Shown: one piece after another, positions 24,835-36,430 of the stretch | How the letters are laid out: every line of letters begins with the position of its first letter | How positions within the stretch are numbered: the stretch's first letter is position 1 | Source: Ceratobasidium sp. AG-K | Taxonomy: Eukaryota; Basidiomycota; Agaricomycetes; Cantharellales; Ceratobasidiaceae | Assembly: GCA_037039685.1 (NCBI GenBank) | Contig: JAWNGF010000001.1 | Span: forward strand, 682,001 to 746,000 | Reading direction: 5' to 3' | DNA: 64,000 bases | Program-made: the position numbers and the translations under genes | The notes under the pieces: model-generated | Databases searched by the model: none | Told to the model about the DNA's origin: nothing | Seen by the model: only the letters and a program-made list of their open reading frames with translations

Positions 24835-25443
24835 ATGCTAAAACTAAACATGCCTTCGTCGGGCTGGCTCGACCCGTCTCTGTAAGTCTTTTCCCGAGAC
24901 CGTCTGCTCCTCACTAACCGAATACTCTAGTATCCCAGTTTATGGCGCCGTAGCAGCTACGGCGTATTTTGTGGGCCGATACATTGACCAGACGTACATT
25001 CGACCACCCTCGAAGACTGGGTTTGGCAAAGGCGCGCCAGGATTCATGACCAGCGTCAAAAAGGTGGCTATTACGCCCAAGTTGGCGGAGCGATTGCGAA
25101 GGGGCGAGGAGGTAAGTTCTGTTTGTTTATCGTCAGGAACCTTTGTTTCGTCGGGAATGTAGGTATTGACGTGTCGTTGGCACAGGTGACTCCTGAAGAA
25201 ATCGCGGCTGCCCAAGCAGAAGCGGCCAAGAACCCCACCGTAACGTTGCGACGGAGGGAAATTATCGAGCGAGACGATCGGCCAGGTGCAACCACCGACG
25301 ATAGCGAGCGAGAGCCGGATACCAGGGGCGGGAAGAAAGCTCGCAGGGCAGTGGAGTCTGGGGCGAGCGAGAATGAATGGATACCTGAAGGTCATACGAG
25401 GCCCCAAGGAAGAAGTTCAACTAGGGCACGCAGGAGAAAGTAA
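24835..25443 (+). CDS. small single-pass membrane protein, unknown function
   Basis: Three exons: 24835-24881, 24931-25111 and 25186-25443, with GT-AG introns; stop TAA at 25441-25443. The start is the first in-frame ATG, with a second (24850) five codons later. The product is about 160 residues. A short hydrophobic segment (IPVYGAVAATAYFVG) near the N-terminus could be a membrane anchor. It is followed by YIDQTYIRPPSKTGFGKGAP, then an Ala/Glu-rich helix (TPEEIAAAQAEAAK) and a highly basic tail ending RARRRK. The layout suggests a tail exposed to cytosol or matrix with an N-terminal anchor. I do not recognise the family. The next gene converges, ending 88 bp away. Confidence 0.8.
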
Positions 25444-25530
25444 GTTGTTGTGCAAAATGAATGAATTGTATTGTCCGCATGATCATGGTACGAAAAAGTC
25501 CAATAGATTAATGTATAGTGATATACTAGT

Positions 25531-26953
25531 CTACACCCCTACTCCCTCTGTTGCTTCGTACTGTGGCGGCGCACCCCGAACTCTATCGAGTCGTCTCGCA
25601 ACAAGAGCAGCGAGTCTCTCCAACTCGGGTGCAGACAACTGCTCGGCGCGTTGCTCTAAGGTTTGGGATTGGATCTGGATTTGAGTCTGGGTATCGTTTC
25701 GAGTGGTTGTTGGGCTTGATTCGGCAGGTGGACTGGATTCGTTCTCAGCCGGTACCGCAGGGACCTCACTCAGCCTATTCTTGACTGTGCTCGGCCAAGC
25801 TTCGTGCAGCCTCATTTGTCTTCGTGGTATGCTCGCTCCAGCGCCGGTCGGGTTGACCTCCCTTGTCAGAGACTCTGGTACACCTTGCCTGTGCACATCT
25901 TGCACTGGTTCCTCGCCTCGGTCAATACTCGTCATCATACGCATAGAGTCTCCATCTAATAAATCAACCCCTGACGTGGACGACAAAGGATGGCGCGGCT
26001 TGACCTTTCTCGGCTGTCGGCGGCGGCGGCGAACTAAACAAATACCCAGGATGACAAAGGCCGCGACTACAAAGAGCGAGGCCAACACCGGAATCACTAT
26101 CCGGACTGGATTGCTATTGGTCGGGTGTCAGTGTTTCGTAGCGGACAAGAATTTATAAAACTCACTCCAAGCGGGTGAAAGTCTGCGATGCGGCAGTGGT
26201 GGGTTGAGCTGTGCGAGAACCGGCTGATAGAGGATCTGAGTAGGGTGTAGCGAGAGAGGTGACAAGATAAGGGGTGGCAGCAGCGGTAGCTGAGACAGAT
26301 ATGGCACTAATTACACTCTACATAATCGTGAGCGAGCGCAGGTTTGGGCAAGGGAGTACCTACCTGCTGGAATTTCCGCATATGCTGCTTAAAGTGCCTT
26401 GAGACTGCGACGCACGGATAAGCAGACTACAAGTCGCGCGAGACAGTGGGACATACAGCTGATAGGCCGGCATCGTTCGAAGTGGAGGTAAGGCAGGACG
26501 AATTACTAGATGGCAAAACCACAAACGAGCCCGCTGCAACCAGCGAATCAGTCATCACTACAGGCCTGGAGTACCGACAGCGTCACCTACCAGCTGACGA
26601 GATCCACCCAGTACTATCCTTCAAATGTAAAGTCAGACTCGAACCTGTTCATGCAGAATTATTCAGCTGAACTCAAATTAAGCAGTTGGTTGCGTACCGG
26701 CTGGTGCAACGCATGGCACCAAAAAATTATGCCCAGTTAGGTTGTGCCATGCTCCTAGCCCTGGTAGAGGCTGGCTACTTCCCATACCGTTCTGACCAAA
26801 CCAGATGGAGTAAGGCGGCGAACCATCGGACCATTGGAGCTCCATAGGCATACATTGGTAGGTATATGTTGGGAGTTGAATGTGAGGTATTTCCCAGGAT
26901 AGAGCCGAAGGAATCAACCAAAAGAGAGCGAAAAAGACGAGCATGGGTCCCAT
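25531..26953 (-). CDS. type I single-pass membrane protein
   Basis: Begins MGPMLVFFALFWLIPSALSW, a signal peptide. A luminal domain follows with TYTYQCMPMELQWSDGSPPY and GLGAWHNLTGHNFLVPC, including Cys and an N-glycosylation sequon. Several short exons (introns of about 45-60 nt) add Ser/Thr-rich sequence. The last exon carries a transmembrane helix (VIPVLASLFVVAAFVILGICLV) followed by RRRRRQ as a stop-transfer signal. The cytosolic tail is disordered, ending APPQYEATEGVGV. This signal / small ectodomain / Ser-Thr stalk / TM / disordered tail plan is common in Agaricomycetes and of unknown function. A role as a cell-surface sensor or adhesion protein is only inference. Confidence 0.75.
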
Positions 26954-27090
26954 CTCATGTCCTGGGAGTGCGGCTCACAACTTTTGCATGTCCAGGTCAA
27001 GGTAGTGGTTTCTAGGCACCGAACAAGCACCGCCTAAATGTGGATCACGTAACCACGACTTGGCATTTGTTATGGAAACAACAAGGGAAA

Positions 27091-28907
27091 CTATTGGATT
27101 ACACTTCCTACCCCTCCCGCTCCTATTCTCGCTCTCCGCCCAACTCGTTCCCATACTCTCCACGGCGTATCGCCCTTGACGAAGCGCGCCCCAGTAGCGC
27201 CAAACACGAGCCGCTCAACTTGAAGCACAGCGTAAAGAAGACAAGTGTGCCACAACAGTGCCGGCGATGCCGGACCGTCAAGAGGGTGACTAGAATAAGG
27301 GAGCAAAGGGAAGGGTACGGATGCTGCGGAAGCTAGGCGCGCCCTAATGGAGTGAACTATGCCACTTATCCAGCCTTCTTCCCATGTTGACTGTCTCCAG
27401 AGCTCACAAAACAGGACTTCGTCGGAAACGCTGAACCATCTCTCGGTCTTGGAGCCAATTGCGAGCGCATATTCTGCAGTTGGAGCAAGCAAAATGCACG
27501 TCCAGGTTCTCGGGGACCGGTAACAGATGGTTAGTTGCCGGTTGCCGGTTCCAAGCTCGGTAATAGGTATGGCCGGATCCGTCGATGCGATACACACAAC
27601 GACCTCCTTCCCGGCTATCCACCTTTCGAACCGCTCACGCGCCCAGCGTTCAGTCGCAGACTCGGATTGCCAGCCTATACCCCCTCCAATCGTCACGTCG
27701 TCCGCAGGTTGAATATCATTCCACACCCCTCCGAGTGCCTTCTCGACCCATTCTCGACCCGTGCCCGCCACGGGTTCAGGTCGAGCAAATACGGCGAGTC
27801 CGCGCCTGTAATGGAGGTGTGCGGCTTGGTAGACTATGCGCAGCGAAGTTAAGAGCAATGCGGCACCAAGGGGAAGGGAGGACCAGGAGGTGGGCGAGGG
27901 TTTTGGTACGTCAGAGTCCAAGTAGCCCCGTGAAGAGGGCGGTTTGGAATTGGAAGTGAATGGGGGAAGTGCAAGTGCGGCGAGGAGCGTACGGGCCGAG
28001 AGTGGTTCGGACAGGACGGGTCGGAGGAGCGCAACGAGTTTCAGCTGGGGAGTAGGTGGGGCTGTGAGGAGGTGTAGACGGATGATTGGGCGCGGGAGCT
28101 CAGATAGGGACAGAGGTGCGGAAGTTGGAGGGTGGGAGGGCGTGGTGACCGAGCAGACATAGTGTCCCGAACGATCGTTGAAGGGTGAAACATGGAATTG
28201 TCTAGGAAAGGTCCACTGGTGGGTGTATCTAGTACTCCTGGGTCAGTCTAGCCGAGATTTGTGAATAAGTGCACGCATACTCTTTACTCCTCTTATCCTC
28301 CGGGTCTTCACCTTTTCCGACTTGTAAAATATATGCATGGCGCTCTCCAAATGTGTTGTGCACCTATGTGTATACCATTAAAATTCCTACATCCAGTGTG
28401 GATAGCTCGACTTGCCTCTAGTACCAATCCCCATACGTTAGTTCTCCCCGCCTCATAACAAAAGTATACGGTGAGCGGGTTGATCCCTTCGAATCCAAAC
28501 AGGCTAGGCATCATCATCATCCACACTTCACCCAGGTTCATTCCAGACGGCCTTAACAACTCGACAAGCTTCTCGCGAATGGTCGTTCCTATCGTGCCAT
28601 ACGTCTGGGGTCGTAGTCCGCATACCCGTCCCCAAGTACCCGGGTAACCAAAGGCTACGCCTCCCCAGCCTACATTAAGAGATCCAGTCTCGAGAGCAGA
28701 CAGTGAGAGAAGCAGAGAAAGCGTGTGATAGCTGAAGGCGTGTTTGGACTCAACGGGCAAAAGGCGAGCGTGGGTTACTTGGTTGGTTAAAATATATGCC
28801 TGGGATGATGAGGTAGCTGGCGGCTTGGCACGTCGGTGATGCAAGAGGTATAAGTATGCTGAAGACGTGAGGAAAAGCGAGGTGAGGCTGAGGTCGAGGA
28901 GGGACAT
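27091..28907 (-). CDS. DUF1365 family protein
   Basis: Starts MSLLDLSLTSLFLTSSAYLY, an N-terminal membrane anchor. It continues with the DUF1365 signature: ILTNQVTHARLLPVESKHAF with a following SYHTLSLLL, then FGFEGINPLTVYFCY, then HQWTFPRQFHVSPFND and GHYVCSV. These match the family's conserved H-x-R-x-x-P-x-x-H-x-F, N-P-(V/L)-(S/T)-x-Y-(F/Y)-C-Y and K/R-x-x-H-V-S-P-F blocks. The C-terminal exon (27091-27921) adds a hydrophobic segment (PLGAALLLTSLRIVYQAAHLHY) and a region not typical of bacterial members. Function is unknown; bacterial relatives often sit beside cyclopropane fatty-acid synthase genes. The start lies 217 bp from the GH3 gene's stop on the same strand. Confidence 0.85.
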
Positions 28908-29123
28908 GGTTGACGTCTAGACACGGTGCGGTCGCCCTGACCATGGTTGCTGGACGGAACCGGATCGAGAGCTTGGTCACTGATAGCCGCCGGCAATGAC
29001 GTGGTTTCGATCACGATCGGCGATCCTCATATCAGCGGCCAGTACGAATCGGGATTCAACAATCGGCTTTGACAATACAATATATACAATATCTCAACTT
29101 TCAAACCAACAACTATAGCGTTT

Positions 29124-32078
29124 TTATACAGTAAACCCTGCCTTCAACGGAAGGGTCCGGCTGCTTGATCCTACAAACACACCGAAATTGACCTTGGGAA
29201 TCGTCCAAGTCTGGCGTACGACGTCCCAGACTGCGTGATCCTTTTGACGATCTTGAACGTCGCAGTCTTGCTCTGACCCTTGTTCAAGCAAAGTTTATCA
29301 AAGCCGCGAAGAGAGCGAAGAGGCTGATTGGTTTGCGATGCGGGATACGAGAGGTACTATGGGTTTGGCAGAGTTAGGTTTGAGTAATGAACTGGTATAA
29401 CGGCTTACTAGCTGAGCGACTTCGCAACCTGGACCGAGCCAGTGTTCTTGACTGAGGCGGTGATTGTATATGCTACATCGTACAATGTTCCGTTGCCGTC
29501 AAATGGCTCCTTTGTAAGGTGAACGCCTATGACCGTTGTTAATTGCGTTACCCCATAGCCCGAATGAAGCTTACCGTCAGTGGGCTTCCCAGGAGTACGC
29601 TGGATTTTAATACCACTGTAATTGAAGGCGGTGTAGCTGAAGAGGCATATAAGTACACATGGCAACTACGGGGATCAAATGGGTTTCACCTAAGACCAAA
29701 CCCAAACTCGAAGCGGGGCGCGACGTTCTTCGCATCGAACCTGAAGTACAGTTAGATTCGGTCTACTCCTTCCCTATAGACTTGCCATCGATATTCAATC
29801 AGATTTCCCTCCTCGAATACAACGTGCGGGTCCGTAACGTTATCGGCGTAGATCCCATTTGGAGGGTAGTCATCGGCGGATTTGGCTAGTGTAAATGGAA
29901 GCTAAAAGCAATACCGACGTCATCCAACGATCGGGATCAGAATGAATTAGTTCCTGCACGAACCTTGCCTGACGGATTGACATCTCCATAAAGAACGCTC
30001 GCAATCGCATTGCCGGTTTCCTGACCTGGGAAATATGCGAAAATCACAGCAGTGATGTTTGGGTTGTCAATCCAACTCTCCATCCTGGAATTAACGTAAA
30101 TCGGTGGGATGCGCAATGTACCAAGTTCAACTTACAATACTTGTTGACCCCTGGTGACTCGTGCGATAAGCCAAGTTCGTACAAGTGCATACAGCCACTT
30201 ACGAATGAATGACAACAATTGTGTTGTTGCATTGCGCCGCAACAGTATTTATCAACGCGTCACCGTTGCTCCAGAGGGTAAGGTTGTCCCGGTCTTGACC
30301 TTCATCTTGGTATGCATAGGTAAACACAATGGACGTATCCGCAATCAAAGCGTTGGTTTTGGCGGTCTCGAGGTCGAGGTCGTCGAGTAGCCAGTTGACT
30401 TGTGTTGAGCTTGGAACTTTGGCCTGGATTGCCTCGAGAGGGGTGACAAGATACGGTGCATATGCTGCCCCTGAGCCACCTCCAACCGTGTTGGTTCCCT
30501 ACACTTTGAGTTAGTGAGGTGTTAGAAATAGACCTGAGATTACATACGTTATTTGGATGGTCTGCACCACATCGATTCAAACTCCCACAGTACAGCAGTC
30601 CATCTGGGTTCGCTCCAGCGTCTTGCCCAAACACGGCTAGGAACTTGGACTTGCTCAAAGGCAACCCTCCCCCATTTGAACGGACATTCTTCAACAAAGT
30701 GGCGCTCTCTTCTCCGATTTTCTTAATGATTTTGTAATGGTCCTCCTGCACGTCGACGTTCGTATTTCCAGGGTTCAGTGCCAAGTATGTCTGGCTGCCT
30801 ATCCCGCTTGTATTGTACTGGACCACAGGGAAGCCCTTGTCTTGCCCGAGAGCGTAATAAGGCATCAGAATTCGGTGGACCATATCATCGATTCGGGCGA
30901 CGGGCACGGTTCCATTGGCAACCAACTCGACGAGAGCAGAGCCCCAGAAACCTGTCCCAGGCATAGACATATCCAGGCCACCCAGAGCACCACCGTCGTC
31001 GGTCCAATGCGCATACCAGTCCGACATGACGTAGCCTTGATAATCGAGTTCCCCTTTGAGGACTTGATTGAGCGTGACATCGTCTTCGCAACCGTGCGAG
31101 CCATTGATACGGTTATAACAGCACATGATTGAGCCGGTACCAGCGCGCACAGCTTCTACAAACGAGAGGAGGTATGTCTCGTGGAACGTGGCCTTTAAGG
31201 TGTCAGAGTATATGCGTGAGTTGAAATATGTGTACTCACATCATCAACATCCGAAGAGATCGGAAGTGGGTGATAAGTTCCATTGTAGGAAGGCGGCATA
31301 CGTTTCGGATTCCTGCTCGTCTCCTGCTCGTAGAGTGCGTAGTGTTTGCTTGTCGCCACGACACCCTTATCCTGAAACCCCTTGACGCTGAGATATGAAC
31401 CTACGCTGGAATAGTATGGGTCTGCGCTGAACCCTTCCCAGTTTCGACCTCCCAACGGCGAGCGGCCGAGTGGACCTCCGGTGACGGGGGCCAGAGCGAC
31501 ATGTACACCCTTGCCTCTGAACTCGGCGGCGATTGCTGCTGCACGTGAGTAGATGAGGTCGCGGTCCCAAGTGGCCGCAACCGTGACTTGAGCGGGGAAT
31601 TGGGATGCAAAGTCGGCTGGACGCTGTAGTACTTTCTGAGTTGAGGTGAGGGAAATGGTAATGGCACGGACGTACGACGCCCGCGGGTCCATCTTGCAGA
31701 CAGAAAGAGGGGATATTGAGGCGGGACACAGCGCCAGTGTTACCTGCGCATAAACTACTACCACCGACGCCGGTTGTAACATTGACTGCCATGATAAAAT
31801 GTTAGAGATGTGGTAACAGAGCGTGTAGGGAATATACCTTTTTCCTCCAATGTCATTTGGGCGACTACTTGTTTGGCCTTGGCGAATGCAGTTTTCCAAG
31901 CATTGCCCCCGTCAGCAAGCGCTGCAAGCGAGGTTGGTTCATGCTAATTGTGGAATGCAGTGTATCATTACTTACGTCCTGACCATGACGAGTTTGCATT
32001 CTGCCTCTTCTCTCCTCGCAGAGCGAGCGAAGCATCGAAGTACAAAGCAAGAGAGGCCACAAGGAAAGATCCGCGCAT
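29124..32078 (-). CDS. secreted GH3 beta-glucosidase
   Basis: ATG at 32078 begins [20 protein letters not shown], a secretion signal. After several short exons come [37 protein letters not shown] and [13 protein letters not shown]. The catalytic nucleophile Asp is in [11 protein letters not shown] and the acid/base Glu region in [20 protein letters not shown]-terminal FGFGLSYT and fibronectin III-like domain ([12 protein letters not shown]) follow, ending LPLKAGFTV at 29124. This is the complete fungal GH3 plan. It hydrolyses cellobiose and other beta-glucosides outside the cell, completing cellulose breakdown. The intron at 29741-29785 appears to use a GC donor (TG|GCAAGT), required to join IEYRW to FDAKN. 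Many small exons; ends of some are approximate. Confidence 0.92.
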
Positions 32079-33053
32079 TATGCGAGAGATTGAAGCCCCG
32101 AGGCTCTTAGTACAAAAGACTAGCGCTTTATATGGGGTCTGCCAGGCAATATAGCTCTCGGTTGCCGGTGTTTTAAGGCTTCTATTCATCACCTAGATGG
32201 GAAAGCCTCCACTCCACCTCCACTCTATCTTCACTACGCCTCCACCGAGCAGTCATGAGGCTTGGGATCGGATAGTTGGGAGCTTGGATAATTGAAATAA
32301 ATCGATCCCTTCCCTTCGTTTTTGCATTTTCGGGGCGTCGAGTAATCGATAGTTCTATTGGAAGAAAAGTGCCTGGGAATCGCTCACCGACGGGCTACCA
32401 AATGGGCCAAGCAAACGTTTCCCAAATGATATTGTAGTTCTGAATTAGCCGGTAATTCTTTACTTGGTAATGTCGACCGAGCTTCGCAACCTGCCGAGAC
32501 TAGAACCTATATTTGACATATTGCGATTGTTCAAGGAATGGGGCATTTCCTATCACAGCTTGCAAGTACGGCTTGAGTGAGAGTGCACTGTTGGGAAAGG
32601 ATTTGAAAATTGGGATAGATTTGTATCTTCACATGGTATTGGAAGTCGGGACATAAATTCAGGACAATTATGGGAGCGATTGTTAGGAATAAGCCCCCAC
32701 GAACGGCAGAGTGGAGAGTGATAAAAGATATTCGAGGTTTTTTTTTGGCTGAGAGCGTATTTGGTTCGGTTGACAAGGAGAACTTTGGAGTCATTATGGA
32801 TCGATATCGTAGCTGGAGATTCTATTAGCAATAATTGAACATGGAAAACGCGACTTGTGTCTACGACAACTGGAAATAGTAGCAAATTGAAGGTGAGGGG
32901 GAAGATAGCCCGGGCAAAAACAATTTCAGGTCCCGCAAAACTTACGAGATGGTACTGACCGCGGGATTCAAGTAGGAAGCGTATTGGCCCAAAGAAGCTT
33001 TGCAATGCTGGCGTCCTATTTTGAGTAACTAAACCCAAGCGGTTTGTCGCCTA
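32079..33053. other. intergenic interval
   Basis: Upstream region of the beta-glucosidase gene and downstream region of the first kinase gene. No gene or repeat could be supported. Confidence 0.5.
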
Positions 33054-35974
33054 CTAGGTCTTAGAACCCAATAGAGGGGTTGTCTCATCGATCAGAAGGA
33101 ATAACTGGTAGAGAGCATATAATCAACAGTTGTTTAACGCCCGCGATCGTGCTACGTACCAACTGTAAAACACTGTCAGCTGTGGGTCGAGCATCTGGGT
33201 CACGATCCCAGCATTTCACGAGAAGGTCCCATAACCGACGTCCCCGATCGCCTTGCGTAAAATGTTCCGTTTGCTTGGGGAGTGTTGCCCGGTCTATTTT
33301 GCGAATTACTTGAATATCGTTGCTGCATTCCGAGTAAGGAACCATTCCAGTAATTATTTCCTATTGACTGTTAACCAAAATTTCCCACATCCAAAAAGTA
33401 TATAAAACCAATTACCAACAAAGTCTATTGTGAAGAATAGTTGAGCGAAGCGTAGTATATGTCATAGAGTGCGGGCTTACCATTCCAAGTGCATATATGT
33501 CGGTCTGCTTGTTCCTACAAGGCGCTTCATCAGCGTGAAGCTCGGGGGCCTGTATGATATCCGCATTAGCATCAATAATATGTGAATTAGGTGGTCGAGA
33601 TAGCTTTTACCATCCAGCGAGAAGTTCCGCCTCCTGTTTGGGTGGTGTCGGAGAACATGAGAGTGCCGTCTAATATGATTGAGTGATCAAAATCCGTCAA
33701 TTTAGGGACCCCCCCCGCGGATACAAGTATGTTGACCTAAGGGATTAGCATATAATGGCTCCATAATCGGGGGCTCGAGTTCGCGCTTACAGCCTTCAAG
33801 TCCCCATGTACCTTGCCAGGACATAATTGTAAGCCCATGACAGCACAGCACCATTCAATCCACTTACAATGCCAACGTTGTGCAGATACTGCACGCCCTT
33901 CGTTACTTGGAGACACTTCGCTAAGGTAAGCAACAGTTGTGGGATTTCCGAAAAATAAACGCACCAGATCATAGCGGTCTATTGCTTGATCCTTGCGCAT
34001 ATATGCTTGAAGGTCGCCGTTGTCCATCCACCTTGACACCATCCCTATCCTTCCATCAAGCATGATCACACCTAGTAGTTTGTGTACATTGTCATGGTCC
34101 ATCTTTGACCAGTTATAGATTTCGCGTGTAGCACGCTAGCGAGTTACAGTAAGTCACGTTTCGTCCAACCCTTCACCACTGCTGACCTTGACACTCTTTG
34201 TTTGATACTCAAAGATCCTCCACATTTTGATAGCTACGGATGTTCCATCCTGAAGCTCACCTCGGTGGATATCTCCAATACCTCCTGCTGCGACCATACC
34301 CTTTGAATATCGTTCGGGATTCATGTCCGACGTAATGTCTGGGCAGCCGCGTTCTACCAAGCATTTAAACATACTTTCTGGAGACTAACACCGGCCCAAG
34401 TCAAGTTCAATCTTAATTTCCAGACGGGTCTCCGCACCATTTGCCCTGATAGAGCGCCAATTTTGGTTTGGGCCAACTCAGACTCATCGTAGGAAGGCTG
34501 TGTATCTATGGTTCGTTGTTCAGTGGAATCTTGTGTGGCGACGGCAGAGTCCCCTAGCGAGTTTTCATATCTTGTATCTCCCACAGGTTTCAGCTCTGGC
34601 GTTTCTGGCTCCTTCGGAACAGGCTCTGAAAGCGGCGCAACGTGTTCTGAGGCGAAGTTCTTCCCGCTCCGTGAAATTGTCGTGGAAGCCAATTGGGGCG
34701 GGGTTTCAGTAGAAGATAAACCATGTCCTTGCGGTGTGGTGGGTACAGTGCGTATAAAGGTGCTTGCTGAGGGCGAATCTTCCGACGCGCCTAGCGGCAC
34801 GGGTGGATCAGGGTGCCTGGGCCGAGTGTGGCTTAACCAATCTGCAACGCGATTCGGCTTGCGCTCGTGGTCATCGGAGGCGAGATCTTCGTTAAATGGC
34901 ACGATCCAGCCGGTCCACTGCGCGGCTGGCGTGGGCGGAGCGGAAGGTGGCGACGGGCGCGGCCCTGAGTGGTTCCCGTATCGGTCTTCGTACGTGTAAG
35001 CTCGAGCCAAGGGGGGTGGGCGATGGCTTGTCATGACTCCCCCGCCTCGCGCACTTGTCAAACGGACCTTGTCTTCCTGAACCTCGTCGACCAGCTCTTC
35101 CGGGCGTGGGTCAGCAGTACATGCTCCAGACATCTTGGTCGTCCCGAGGGCTCTCGTCGGTGTACGATCGACCTGAGGCGAATTGGTGGACGAGGCCGAG
35201 GTCGAAGTCGAGGTCGAAGTCGAGGTCGAAGTCGAGGTCGAAGTCGAGGTCGAGGTTGGCCAGGGTACACCCGTGTTCGCCGTATCGACAGTTGAGGCAG
35301 AGCGATCTACTGCTCTCTCTGACTGGGACTGCACCCGAGATCGTGGGTGCCGAGTTCGTATAGCCATGTAAGCGTTCGATGCACGGTTCGATGCATTCGA
35401 GTGGGCACCTGGGGAAGTAAAAGCTCAATTGAGATTGATCGAGGAGTGGAAAACGGGTTCCATGTGGCGTGTCAGGATAACGCGCTGTGGGGTCGCTGGT
35501 ACCCCAACAAGTTACAAATAGCAGCGCTAACTATGATCACGAGGTCTTTCCATCATGGACGCCAATCAATGAGGGGCGGGCAGGACGATAGCAAACTCGA
35601 GATGAGGCCAAGAAACCCCCGAACTCACGCGAAGGTACGAGTGCATCCTTCCTCTCTCGAGGTGAGGACGGCATTGAGACGACGCTCACCCGTCTCGATC
35701 TGTGGGCGCTCGTTTGGCTTGGGAGGCGGCTGCGAGGTCTTTCGTGGCTGGGTCGACGGCTGCGGGGTCCTTCATAGCTGGTATGACGGCTGCGGGGTAT
35801 TGGGTAGCTGGGACCGGGGCTGGGAGCTTCTTTGTAGCTGGGGGAACGGCTACGGGGCTCGGAGACGAGGCTGAGAGCGGGAAGGGGCAGAGGGACTTGG
35901 AGGGGTGTTTCGTGATCAGTAGTGGCCTTGGCCTTGCTTCGGCCACGGAAGAGGCGAGAGAGGGTAGAAAGCAT
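33054..35974 (-). CDS. tyrosine-kinase-like protein kinase with captured low-complexity N-terminus
   Basis: ATG at 35974 (MLSTLSRLFRGRSKAK) opens a basic Ser/Pro/Arg-rich exon. A 220-nt intron (35409-35628) joins it in frame to the exon with RAHSNASN and MAIRTRHPR. A (TS)n tract follows, then blocks similar to the gene at 8359: TTKMSGACTAD, YTYEDRYGNHSG and IVPFNEDLASDDHE. A 57-nt intron after GALSGQM leads into SPESMFKCLVERGCPD and the kinase. Kinase landmarks are AAGGIGDIHRG, the VAIK Lys, ATREIYNWSKM (helix C Glu), HGDLKAVNILV (catalytic Asp and Asn), LTDFD instead of DFG, APELH, DIYALGM, a 9-nt microexon (33416-33424, TLL), EIITGMVPYSEC and CWDRDPDARPTAD. The catalytic residues I can check are present, so activity is possible. 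It is paralogous to the kinase at 36431-38503. Confidence 0.8.
35198..35255 (-). repeat. 12-bp tandem repeat coding for (TS)n
   Basis: On +, GAGGTCGAAGTC is repeated about five times. On the coding strand it gives alternating Thr-Ser within the kinase N-terminus. Likely length-variable. Confidence 0.8.
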
Positions 35975-36430
35975 TGAGGACAATGAGTGTCGAGCAGCAA
36001 ACACAGGATTTGACCCAGGCTCGGAGAGACAACGAGGCGGCCTCGATACATCACGTGCTTCTGCCCTTGCCTCACATATCTCTGACCGACTATCGCCCTA
36101 TGCTTCAGTCGTACGGATTCTATTCACTTGCAATTGACCGGTGCGCCATGTAGCTCGGGTGATTATGATAATACAAGGTTAAATACCATCGGGGACGTGG
36201 TGGGTCACGTGCTTGCCGGCCAAAAGAAATGGTGTATCGCGTGACGCGCGTCCATTGTAGGGCCTGGTCCCAACGCAACTATACATACAAGAAATTGGAC
36301 TGATGACCACGACAAAAGGGTTTATACAGTGGGGGGCGGGAAACTCTGGTTCAAGCAAAAATCGTCTTAGTCCAAAGAGTTCGCGATGTAACAACCAGCT
36401 AGCATAAACAAAACTTGGGTAGCAGGTGGC
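35975..36430. other. intergenic interval between the two kinase genes
   Basis: About 450 bp between the 3' end of the upstream kinase gene and the start of the next. No feature recognised. Confidence 0.5.
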
